The translations under genes and the position numbers were made by a program. The notes beneath the pieces were generated by a model. It was not told the origin of the DNA. It did no database searches and saw nothing but the letters and a program-made list of their open reading frames with translations. From contig CAOLHI010002544.1 of the NCBI GenBank assembly GCA_948474755.1, forward strand, positions 124,001 through 188,000: a DNA stretch of 64,000 bases, written 5' to 3'. The DNA is from Ctenosaura bakeri (Eukaryota > Chordata > Lepidosauria > Squamata > Iguanidae). Positions 14,695 to 25,149 of the stretch are shown one piece after another. Positions within the stretch are counted from its first letter, which is position 1, and the number at the start of each line of letters is the position of its first letter.

Positions 14695-15360
14695 TTTACA
14701 TGACATACAAGTTAACTAATCCTATTCCCTTATCAGGGAGGGATCCCTTTTCAGGGATTCTCTGGGTCTGCTCTAGCTAAGGCTCATGATTGGATTGAGG
14801 CCAAAGTACAGCCCTCCAGATTTGATGGAATATAATGCTAAATTTCCTCACCATTTGGCTATACTGGCCAGGGAGGCTGGGAACTGTAGCTTAACAACAT
14901 CTCATCACTACAAGCCTAACAACATCCATTTATCATTCCAACTGAGATGTACTTTTTTCTTCCCAAGCACTGGGGGTGTAGAGATAGGGGAGAAAGCACG
15001 AAGCAATAGCAAAAAAAAAAAAAAAGGCTAAGTAACAGCCAAAGCCACAGGAAGCACAATCCTATCCATCTCTACTAAGAATTAAATTTCATTGAATTCA
15101 AAGGTTCCCAACAGTCGTTGGATTACAACCTAAGAGATACCGACCATGTGTGTTGCTACCCATGTTGATTGCAAGCTCGCTGGGGTAAGAATTTACACAT
15201 AGGAAGGTTGCTGCAGAAATAAAATCATCATCCTGGATCTTTTCCACTCCTTATGAACACTGTATCCATTGATTATTGGAAAGCTCTTGATCACTCCACT
15301 TGCAGACGTGCATTAATTACCAGTTGAGAATCTGTGGTGGCAGAATGCACTCCTGACATG

Positions 15361-15517
15361 GGCCATTTCCGCACTAGCCTGTTATAGCGCGATGATTCCA
15401 CTTTCAACATCCTCTGGAATCCTGGGGTTTGCAGTTTCGGGAGGGGCCAGCCGGCCCCTCCCGGAGGATGTTGAAAGTGGAATCATCGCGCTATAACAGG
15501 CTAGTGCGGAAATGGCC
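15361..15517. mobile_element. Palindromic MITE with 3-bp duplication, upstream of PIFO
   Basis: A 157-base hairpin runs from GGCCATTTCCGCACTAG to its reverse complement and is flanked by atg at 15358-15360 and 15518-15520. The right arm lacks about 25 bases that the left arm has, so the loop is asymmetric. Confidence 0.88.
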
Positions 15518-16064
15518 ATGCTCATAGCCCCTCCTAGCACCTGCAATCATATAAAATACATTCTCTCTCTTTCTCAAACTACTGCTGGTGGGAACAGCAA
15601 AGTTAGATGTGTCAGTGCTCTGAAAACAGGGGCAGGTAGCAGTGGAGATGCAAACAATAAAACAGGCGCTGCTGCATAGCCACAAGTAGGTAGGAAAACT
15701 AGGCGATTTAAAAGTAAACAAGAAAAAAAATTCTCCCAAACTTCTTCTGGGTCCCAGAAAGATGCAGTTGGTCACTGAACATAAATATTGATAGGAATGA
15801 CTAGCCAGCAAGCCTTAATTGTTTAAAATAAGCGACATAAATCATGTTTTAACTATATTTTAATGCTTTTTAACTACCTGCTTTTAATAGCATTGCTATT
15901 TTTTTTAAAAAAAAAGGTAACATACCACTTTAGTCATCATCTGTTTTAAATTCTTATAAGCGCCTTGGATCCTTCAGTGGAAGAAAGGCGGGGTAAATAA
16001 ACAAATGAATAAATAAATAAATAACAGGCTTCAGCTTTGCCCTTCTTCAGTTGCCAGAAATTCA
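15518..16064. other. Intergenic between two MITEs
   Basis: This stretch holds no recognisable exon. It is AT-rich, with A and T runs near 15900 and a short AAT-rich stretch ending near 16023 that may be the tail of an old retroelement. Confidence 0.4.
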
Positions 16065-16229
16065 GGCCGTTTCCACACTAGATTGTCATGGCGCTATTAT
16101 TCCGCTTTCAACATCCTATGGAATCCTGGGGTTTGCAGTTTAGGGAGGGGCCTCGAGGCAAACCCCAGGATCCCATAGGATGCTGAAAGCGGGATAATAG
16201 CGCTATTAGAGTCTAGTGCGGAAATGGCC
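16065..16229. mobile_element. Palindromic MITE abutting the PIFO CpG promoter
   Basis: Starts GGCCGTTTCC and ends GGAAATGGCC, with long complementary arms (the left arm ends near GGGAGGGGCC). It is flanked by exact tca at 16062-16064 and 16230-16232. It sits directly beside the GC-rich PIFO promoter. Confidence 0.88.
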
Positions 16230-16239
16230 TCAGCTATAG

Positions 16240-16690
16240 CCAGGGTGGCCGTTTACAACAGGTTAAGAAAGCTCAAGTATCCGTCCTCGAACCGGTGCTC
16301 GCTGCCACTGAGGAGGAGGAGGAGAAGCGGCGGGGAGGCCCCATTTCTTTCGCTTTGTTTGCTTATGCGGTGTTTCTCCCCCGCCTTGGCAACTTCTTGT
16401 CCGGCAGCGGCGCGGCGCTCAGTTCTTCAGGCCAACGAGAGCGAGAAGGGCGGCAACCCTCTGTTTCCATGGCAACTGCTCGGCCAAACGCACACGAAGG
16501 GCGTCCTCGGCATGATTTCGGGGCAGCGGCAGCTCGCGTGGGAGCTAACAGGTCAGCTGGGCAGAGTTGGGCCAGACGGGGCGGAGGGGCCACAGAGAAA
16601 GGGGGCGAGCGGCCTTCGTCAGTTTTCTCCACCACCACCTTAGTGAGTGCCCACGGCGAAGGTTGCCCCGGCCTGGTTAAAATGGGATAG
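16240..16690 (+). promoter_or_regulatory. CpG-rich promoter and 5' exon region of PIFO
   Basis: A compact block that is much richer in G+C and CpG than the surrounding AT-rich DNA. It contains the proposed first coding exon and an X-box. No TATA box is visible, as expected for a CpG-island promoter. The long ORFs crossing this block on both strands reflect its low stop-codon density and are not supported as genes. Confidence 0.7.
16463..16476 (+). promoter_or_regulatory. RFX-type X-box of a ciliary gene
   Basis: GTTTCCATGGCAAC is a near-perfect palindromic X-box, matching the RFX consensus of two inverted half-sites with no spacer. It lies 36 bases upstream of the proposed PIFO start. RFX factors bind such sites in promoters of ciliary genes, which agrees with the gene identity. 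Additional GGCAAC half-sites occur near 16386 and 16452. Confidence 0.7.
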
Positions 16691-19600
16691 AGTTCTGTAA
16701 GACGCTATCGCCGTTTTCTAGGGGTTCTTTCACGCTCACACAGTTCTCGCGCTATGATTCTAGTTTAACTGCCATGGCTTCGTCCCTGTGGAATCCTGGG
16801 ATTTGTAGTGTAAGGAGGCACTAAGGCTCTCTGGCTGAGAATTCTAAATACCTCTCCCTAGCCTACAAATGAGAACCAGACGGTGTAATGACTTGAGTGA
16901 TGGATTAGGACTCTAGGAGAGCAGGGTTGGAATCCCATCTTGGACCATTTCCGCACTAGACTCTTATAGCGCGATTATTCCACTTTCAACATCCCATGGA
17001 ATCCTGGGGTTTGCAGTTTCGGGAAGCCCTTTCCTAGGGGTCCTTTCACGCTCACACAGTTCTCGCGCTATGATTCTAGTTTAACTGCCATGGCTTCGTC
17101 CCTGTGGAATCCTGGGATTTGTAGTGTAAAGAGGCACTAAGGCTCTCTGGCTGAGAATTCTAAATACCTCTCCCTAGCCTACAAATGAGAACCAGATGGT
17201 GTAATGACTTGAGTGATGGATTAGGGCTCTAGGAGAGCAGGGTTGGAATCCCATCTTGGACCATTTCCACACTAGACTCTTATGGCGCGATTATTCCACT
17301 TTCAACATCCCATGGAATCCTGGGGTTTGCAGTTTCGGGAGGGGCCGATTGGCCCCTTCCGAAACTGCAAACCCCAGATTCCATGGGATGTTGAAAGTGG
17401 AATAATCGCGCTATAAGAGTCTAGTGCAGAAATGGCCTTGACTATGGGAGCCCAATGGGCGGGTTTGGGCAAGTCATGCTCTCTCAGCTTCAGAGGAAGG
17501 GAATGGAAAACTACTTCTGAGCCTTCACAAACTGACTTTCCTTCATCATTCAGTTACCACAGCGAGTAACTGTCTACGCAAATATAATACTTTACGATTC
17601 CACAATTATGATTCCACTTTGACTGCCAGGGCTGTATCCTATGAAATCCTGAAATTTGCAATTTAATGAGGCACAAGAATTCTCTGGCTGAAAATCCTGT
17701 GTGTGTGTGCCTTCATATCTCTATCTACTTATGGCAACCCCAATGAATCTAGTATTGTTTTCTTAGGTAAGAAATACTCAGAGGTAGTTTTGCCAATTCC
17801 TTCCTCTAAAATACAGCCTTTGGCACCTGGTATTCATTGATTTTCTCCTATCCAAATACTAACCAGGGCTGAGCCTACTTAGCTTCCAAGATTAGACAGG
17901 ACCTAGTGGCTTTGGGGTATTGGGGCCCAAATACTCCTCCCTAAAGAGCCAGCATGATGTTGTGGTTTGAATGTTGGACTACAACTCTGGAGACCAGGGC
18001 TTGATTGCCCACTTGGCCTTAGAAATCCCACTGGGTGACCTTGGGCACATCACACACACTCAGTTTCAGAAAACCCTGTGATAGATTCAGCTTAGAGTCC
18101 CCATAAGTCAGAAATTACTTAAAGGCACACAGCAACTCTTCCCTAAACTGCAGATCCTAGGATGTTGTCATGGCAATTAAAATGGAATCATGTGCTATAA
18201 TTCTGTAACATGAAAGGGCCCTCAAATCCAAGAATGTGGCTTGCAGACTTGAGTCACTGTGCCTAGAATCAAAGAATCTTCTGTTTTTTTCTGTTCTTAC
18301 ATGGGAATGAAAATTCTGTGGATTGGCAGATGTTTTTAAAATGGTGAAAGGGAAAATCTCTATGCTGTATCTCTTTCTTCCTCTCTGATGTCTGTTTGAC
18401 ACTCATTATTATTCTTGGACTTTGCAGCTGCACAGAAACGAAATTCATTTGGAACATGTCAGCAGAGGAAAATTTTTCCCTTTTCTTATGCTCCAGACCG
18501 GTTAGGCAATGAGCATATACCAATTAAAGGTGATCCCAGTCGTGGACCTGGAACATATAACCATGCAGAGGTAGGTTGTACGTTCTTTAATGTATCTGTG
18601 TTTTCTCTCTGTGAAGTTTTCTTTTTGAAACAAAAGAAGAAAATTGAATATTAGCACTACCAGTGGGAAGATTTCAAAAAATGGGTTCACCCATCCCCAG
18701 TTGCATTTTATTCATGGTAATTAAAAGCAACCATCCTTGCTTTGGAAATTTTGTTTTACAAAAACTGCTGTGGTATTGTTCTAGGGAATGCTAGACGAGG
18801 GCCAGAGAATCAGGGTTTGTATTGCCACTCATCCATGAAGTGCACTAAATGAGCTATGACCAACCATGCTTTTTCTATTTCACCTACCTGACAGGGTTGT
18901 TGTGAGCAAAAATAGGATGGGACAGTATATACTTCTAAGAGTACATTGGAAGGAAGAGTAGCATATCCGTAACAAAAAAAAGTAAAGAAATAGTAAAATA
19001 ATCTGTTGTCTGAATGCTGTCCCCAAATTAATAAAGATGTTTAAGCTCACGTGCCCCATTCATTTTAATGGTGCTACATGTAAGTATCAAAGCCTCACTG
19101 GTTCAGGCAGTGGCTAAAGGAAAGTGCCTCAGTGTACATTTTGATCATGCCAAACTGAAAATGGAAAGGAACTGTATAGAGCACTAGGAATTACTCAGGA
19201 GTCAAGATGGAAAAGTTAGCTGTTTGAATGCAGTCACAACCTCATACAATAGATCTTACTTATGTCAGTAACCAATTATCAAAAGTTTGTCTCACATTGT
19301 AATTCAAAAACATACAGAGTAATAACTTTTTGTCCAGATAATGTGAAATAGCTTAGGTATATGAAGATGCAAAAATGTGGCATTAGTTTTTCTGGAGGAA
19401 CATATTCTCTTCACAGGGGAGAGATATGTCTGTGATTTCTTAATCTCTAGACTTTTGCAAAAGTAAGTCTGAGCTTGGAATGTTATTTTTAAAAGTTAAT
19501 ATGTTAGCATTAGAAGTTAATATGTTAGCATTTGCAAGAAGGTAAATTGTTGCTTGTTGTTTTGCAAGTAATTGACTAGTGACATGTTAGTAACACATTA

Positions 19601-22600
19601 TTTTCCTTTTTCTATTATTATTGTAAGAAAAACTATACTGATTCAAATGATTTCTCAAAAGCAACAAATTTAGAAGTTACATGTAAGCAGTACTTGTTGT
19701 AGTCACCTGCAGTTGTTTTGCACCTCCAGAAAAGACCAAAAGGAGATATCCTTTGTGCATTTGTTACTGCAGTTTAGGCCTACTTGGAGATACCCCAAGA
19801 TATCATTTTGATATCAATAATTTGGCTCTCTTCTACCACCCCTCTCCACGTGTTTGTGAGGCCCCCGGACAAGCACAGTGCCAGGCTCAGCCACTAATTG
19901 CTGAACATTCCATTCTCCACCCAGGCAAGCCAGAAATAGCCAGATCCTTGCTTTAGGTGACCTCTCTGCAAACACCTTCATTATGTATACATGCTGTTTA
20001 CAAAGGACTCCCTGCCCCGAGCAGGCACCTTGGCAAGCTGAATACTCAACTGCCAAGCACTGAGCATTTGCATACTGGCTAACTCTTTGTCAATCTGGAC
20101 TTAACTCAATCATGCTAAATTCTAACCTTTCCAAAGCTTTGTCCCACTCCTAAAATGCATTGTTTTCCCCAAGTATGGCATAGCCTGCAGTCACATTTCC
20201 CTCTATAAAAACCCCTGATTCCAAGACCATCCTCAGATCGCTCCCGAGTTCCAGACCACCTTGCTGCCACTTTGCTTGGCGAGCTTCCCCTCAGCTGCAC
20301 TTGCTGAGATACATTGCACCCCAGCTTCGCTCTCTATCTTCTTTCCGGTTTCCAGGAACAGGTTCCGTATCACCTGAATCAATTATCCCTCTGAAAATCC
20401 CACTATCAAACTCAAACCTTTATTTTCCTTAGTTATCTGTGTGCATGTGTTGCTTACATTTTGTGCCTGTATTTAATAAAGATCATTCATTAATTTCCAA
20501 CACGGTTTGCTTCTTGACTTGGCCTGACCCCGTAAACATTGGCTTACAAGATCCTGCTGCGTTACCCTGCCTCTCGTAGTGCCAGCCAGTGCTCTTGACT
20601 AATTTCCCCATCTTTTGTAATTGTAAGGTTATTTAGGTGTCCCTCCCGGGACCCCAGTAAACAGGGTAACACATTCCTGGTTGCCTTTGCCAATCTGAGA
20701 ACCTTCAGTGAGACCGCGTACTTCATGGTTTAGAAATTGGACATATACGCCAAAGGATGTGACGTCAAGTTGACTTGAATCCTAAAACTTGTAAGAGTAT
20801 TTTTTTTAAATCTGTTACTGTAGGCTGAAATAATCTGTGGTGTTTTTACACAGAGAAACACCCTTCTATATCATCTGGTGAACAGACCAGAAAGTACTAA
20901 AGGGTACACCATGGGAGCAAGAACAACCCCACGTTTTGGACTCATTAGCAAGGTAAAAACAGTTTTCTTTTCTTCTGCATATACTTATCTCATGGATTCT
21001 CTATACTACATCACATTTTCACAATCTGTTACATAGGCCCTTTTCTCACGGGGTGCAGAAATCGTGCCGCTACGATCCAGGCGGGTTTTCTCTTTATCCC
21101 CGCTAACACGGACTGAAATGTTAGGACCATTCTCACGGCTCCATAGGGAATAGGTTTGACAGCATCAATGCATTCACACAATATTACCATGGCCACTCCC
21201 GTAGGTGTCCTTTCCCCGCCCTGTCTGGCAGTGATTGGCTGTGCTCAATTTTTAAAAGAATCACTCTGAGCGTCATCACGGACATCAATACACACGCACG
21301 TCCCCTTACATCCTCCGACTTCTGCTGGCCACGCCTAAATCCCTCCCTCTCTTGATCCCCCGCACAAACCAGTACGCACTGTCGCTTTTTCACGAAACAA
21401 CGAGCGCGGATTGGAGGAAAAAACCACATTTCTTCCGGTTTTTTAAAAGTGTGCGCAAATGCTGGATAGTGGCTTCCCCACGCGGATTGAGGTGAGAATC
21501 AAAAAAATTAAATGCGACCCGGTTCTCTCTAAGGTGAAAAAGGCCCCCGTTCGAGGTCGACCTGGGAAGATTTAATTACCCCGTGAGAAAAGGGCCATAG
21601 AATCATTCCATATCAATGCAGAACTGTACATGCACGCATCACAGAGAAAACTATTATGAATGAACACTTCATCATTGTTTGCTAAGATGATAACCCCTGT
21701 GACACCTGCATGCATCATCTAATATTGGTGGAATGACATAAGGTGAAACACAGGAGTCCAGCTCTTTCAAATCTATAAAGGGAGACTTTTTATAGTAGAA
21801 CATGTGCTTTTCATGCAGAAGAACAAAAGCTCTCTGGCTGAAGCCTCTGAGGATTACTGACAGTGAAGAATGCATTTTGTCTGTCTCGAGATGAGGCAAT
21901 TTACGTATTCATCATATGCTCTGCTTTTAGTTAACATTTTTTTATTTAATATGGTTCTAATATGCTTCCTGAATTCCTTACTCAAGAAAAGAGAATAAGG
22001 CTGCTGAACATACTTACTAGACACGGATGCAGAACCTATGGTCTTGCAAAGATTGCTAGAATCTTTGCCACCGTCTTTGTCCAGTGACTTCAGCTGATAG
22101 GAGTTCAACAAGATCTAAAGCAATGCTGTTTAACATGGGGGAAGGCACTTCTTTTTAACGTGCCAGAGACTAGCACCATATTCTCATGGATGAGACATGA
22201 ATATCAAACCATCTTCTAGTCATGTCTGGCAGTGAAGATGGAAATGAATTTGTTGTGTGTGATACACTATGTTGCCATCATTCATCAGTAAGCAAGTATT
22301 CATGAAAAAGGTGAATTGTATTTCTGTTTTATCCATAAATCAGGAATATCAGTGTTTGATATGTTTAGCAAGAGACAGGGATTTGATTGCTGGTCTTAAA
22401 TTCAGGGCTTATTGTGACTTAACGATTTCAATGAATCATTTGTCTCATCACTTCATTTTATATGCTCAATTTGTAGCATGTTGTTCCTGACCCTACAATG
22501 TACCAGGAAGTGTGGACCAAAGATCACAAGCGCAGGCCTGCATTTGCTCCATTTAATAGTCGCTCACCGCGATTTTTAGACCACCGCCTGGGCAAAAGTG

Positions 22601-23676
22601 TTTCCCCGGGTATCATTTTTCATTTCTTGAATTAGGAAGTGCTCATTAAGACTACGAACTAAAAAGTACAACAAAGTCTTCATAAAATTTCAGAATTACC
22701 AAGCATTAAGGGAGGAGTTATGGAAAGGGTGGGAGAAGTGTTGACAGGGTGACAGTCACATGTAAAGACTTGTAGTGAAGACAGGGGGTGGAGAAGTTTG
22801 TGTTTCTTTCTTCTTTCTCTTTGAAGTCAGTGAGGAGGGAATAACCACACCAGGTCCAGCACTGAGTTAATTTAGGGCCTGAGGGAAACAAGGTGGCTTA
22901 GGTTCCATGAAGACACAATTGTCTTTGTCATGCCCAAGTAACCTCTTCTGGTTCCCACACTGCTAACAAGATACTGATTGGGATGGAAACCAGTGGGATG
23001 GAGGTCTGTCATACTGGGAGTCAGACACTAAAGGGATGTTGGTTTCCAGCCTTTATAAACAGATATATCTCAAGGGGCTCTTTTTTCTTGTTATATGCCT
23101 TCAAGTCATCTCTGACTTAGGTCAAGACTATCCTAGGGTTTCCTTGCAAGGATATGACTTGCTTGGGTCACCCAGTGGATTTCTATGGCTAAGCAAATAT
23201 TCGAACCATAGCCTCCTTGAAGTCATAGTTCAGCATTCAAACCACTGCACCACACTGGCTCCCCAACAATTCTATATAAGTAGTACACTGCAAATGTGAC
23301 AAATTATTTGAAGGGCTTCCCCATCTCTCTTTGCAGACCTGGAACTTATGATCCAAACAAGATGCCACACAAGCATGTCACTTGGCCAGGGAGATTTGGG
23401 TCCCCTGAATGGTCGTTAGTGCCAATGCCAGAAAAAAGAACTTTCAAAGCTGAGGTATGAAAATCAGATACAATTGTCTAAGTGGTCAGTATTGTGACTA
23501 TACTTGGGTTAAGAATGTTATACCTACCACAGAATTGTTTGTTTCCTCAATAAGCAGTAAATTTCAGAGACCATTGAATACATTTATGTTTGTATTTCTT
23601 TCAGCTGCTTACAGATAAAGAATTCAAGAAGCATCGGAATCTGGTGGCATACCTGAGCATATACTATAGTGACTGA
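16512..23676 (+). CDS. PIFO: Pitchfork, ciliary microtubule-associated protein 3 (PIFO/CIMAP3), 6 coding exons
   Basis: Known in mammals as a protein of motile and primary cilia. Exons: 16512-16551, 18428-18570, 20854-20952, 22477-22609, 23337-23454, 23605-23676. Exon 2 carries the family hallmark FGTCQQRK and a GDPSRGPGTY segment, exon 3 KGYTMGART, exon 4 PAFAPFN and PRF, exon 5 PGTYDP and FGSPEW, and exon 6 KKHRNLVAYLSIYY before TGA. Exon 1 was chosen because ATG at 16512 followed by the donor at 16552 gives the phase exon 2 needs, putting FGTC at residue 21. One junction is odd: the visible GT donor of exon 4 leaves one base, whereas exon 5 needs two, so the frame does not carry over as written. 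Exons 5 and 6 remain well conserved, so the gene is probably functional and the fault lies in the donor choice or the sequence. Confidence 0.9.
16718..17349. repeat. 316-bp tandem duplication in PIFO intron 1
   Basis: The block starting near 16718 (TTTCACGCTCACACAG at 16728) repeats at an offset of 316 bases (same string at 17044) with few mismatches. The unit carries part of a fold-back element, a SINE head and the left arm of a MITE. The first copy stops inside the MITE at the duplication junction (about 17030); the second continues through the full MITE. Confidence 0.88.
17259..17437. mobile_element. Palindromic MITE inserted into a SINE
   Basis: Starts GACCATTTCC and ends GAAATGGCC, with nearly complete pairing of the arms around GGGGCCGATTGGCCCC. 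Exact ttg duplications lie at 17256-17258 and 17438-17440. The flanks join into one tRNA-type SINE (head from about 17190, body from 17441), so the MITE landed in an older SINE. Confidence 0.88.
17946..18140 (+). mobile_element. tRNA-derived SINE (Sauria-like)
   Basis: The tRNA-like head AGCCAGCATGATGTTGTGG is followed by a B-box-like CAGGGCTTGATTG, then the body with CCACTGGGTGACCTTGGGC and the end AAAGGCACACAGCAAC. Forward orientation. Confidence 0.8.
19762..20671 (+). mobile_element. Solo LTR of an endogenous retrovirus-like element (PIFO intron 2)
   Basis: The element is bounded by the short inverted repeat TGTTAC (19762-19767) and GTAACA (20666-20671), with TG...CA ends and an exact 4-bp duplication, catt, on each side. 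A TATA box (TATAAAA, 20204-20210) lies about 270 bases before a polyadenylation signal (AATAAA, 20475-20480), the U3-R-U5 order of an LTR. No internal retroviral coding sequence flanks it, so it is a solo LTR left by recombination. It lies in the sense orientation of PIFO. Confidence 0.85.
21036..21596. mobile_element. Larger TIR element of the GGCC-TTTCC type (PIFO intron 3)
   Basis: Perfect 19-base terminal inverted repeats (starting GGCCCTTTTCTCACGGGGT) enclose 561 bases. The flanking duplication is ata at 21033-21035 and 21597-21599. The interior is more GC-rich than the surroundings and holds no convincing transposase ORF, so it is non-autonomous. Confidence 0.88.
23085..23262 (-). mobile_element. 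tRNA-derived SINE (PIFO intron 4)
   Basis: The body TATGCCTTCAAGTCATCTC and CACCCAGTGGATTTC is followed by the reversed tRNA head with ACCACTGCACCACACTGGCTC. It ends about 75 bases before PIFO exon 5. Confidence 0.75.
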
Positions 23677-25141
23677 TTCTTCTGACTGGAGTCTTTCCTG
23701 TCTTGTGTACTTAAACTCCTAATTTGCCCTTTTGTTGTTAGACAAAATTGGGGCATTTGCTACTTTTGTTATTAATCTTATTTAATAACCAGGCTGCTTC
23801 CTAAATAGCTGATTTGTTACTCTTCTAAATGCTTCATACCTTCCTATATTAGCTGGTCAAAAGTGTTAATTGATTTTATATAAAATATTCTCAGCCATGA
23901 AGCTTATAAGGTAGCTTCAGAAGTTGGAACATTTGGAATTTGCAATTGTTGTGCCAGTCCTTCAGTTTCTCTTCCACAAGCCATGCAAGTCAGTCCTCCT
24001 GTTTGCAGTCAGAGTAGGCAAACACTAATCAAAGTTGAAGTATCCACTTTCTCATTCTTGTACACCAGTTTTAAAATACCTTGCCAATGCTTTGAAGCTA
24101 GAAGTTGAGGTCACAGTGTCCATAAAATGCATACCAGATTATTACTGGAACAAAACAACCTGGTGAAGTACCAGGATCCAGAATGTACTGCACCTCCCAA
24201 TGCCACTTGGAGCACTGAAAAGCAGTGTGCTTTTTCTGTCTCTAGATGTGGCTGTGGACAGGAGATCATTGTGTTCGATTATTGTCTGGAAATATTTCTT
24301 TTCTTTTTTTTTTAAACACAATGCAGTTGCTCCAGTTGTAATTTGAAGTGAAATTCCAAAAAGAAAACATTCTTAAACCATCTCCCCTCTTACAGTTTTA
24401 CCACAGAAAATTACACACACACACACAGTTTTTCCTTTTACTGGGAAAATGACACAGGATTGTTTCATATCTAACCAAAAAACCCCATGATTTCTCACTG
24501 TGAGAGGTCTCTTGCTGTTTTCTCCTCCTTTCACACCTATGAAGAGGAGATTCTTTTGACTCGAAATTAATCAGACTCTGGTGATGTCCAGCCATGAATT
24601 ACAAACAAGCCAAGAAACTATGCTTTGATCCTGTCTTGCTTGTGGTTCGCCACTGTTCAAACAAATCATAATTATCCAAATCCTGATGTCACAATACATT
24701 TAAAATCAAAAGCAGAACTTTCAGTCTTCACAACAGAGGAAAAGCAGGTGGTGGAGATTATGTTAATTGAGCATACAAGGTCAAGACTCTTCATGGCTTG
24801 ATTTCATAGGAGAACCCATGGTTTTCTGTTATGTCTGGCTTGAGCCAGAAGAGCTCTACTAGGAGCATAGGTTTGCAATCGTTCCTTCCCCCGCTACCCC
24901 GGCCTCCACCGAGCAAAGCATACAGCATAAGAAGATTCTAATGTATATACCTATAGACTTATCCATACAATCTGTTCCTTGCTGTAGTCTTCAACATGGG
25001 AGGAAACATACAGGAAATGTGCTGATAGACTACCATTGTTCTTATACCGTACTGCTTGATGCTTAGAACTAGACTACCTTCAATCTGTTAGCTCCTGCTG
25101 CTCCACTCTCACTGTGAAAATACTTGCACGTTTGGATTAAC

Positions 25142-25147
25142 AATAAA
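25142..25147 (+). terminator. Candidate polyadenylation signal of PIFO
   Basis: AATAAA lies about 1.5 kb after the PIFO stop, in AT-rich sequence. It is a clear canonical hexamer on the correct strand, but usage cannot be verified from sequence. Confidence 0.35.
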
Positions 25148-25149
25148 AA

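Noticed and set aside
16470..16551. ATG at 16470 (reading MATARPN) as the PIFO start
   Set aside because: It overlaps the X-box, and at the 16552 donor it leaves two bases, which puts exon 2 out of frame.
16224..16643. Long ORF of 139 codons over the CpG block as an extended PIFO N-terminus or separate gene
   Set aside because: It begins inside a MITE, has no family resemblance and reads through the promoter. Only its in-frame end from the ATG at 16512 gives the phase needed for PIFO exon 2.
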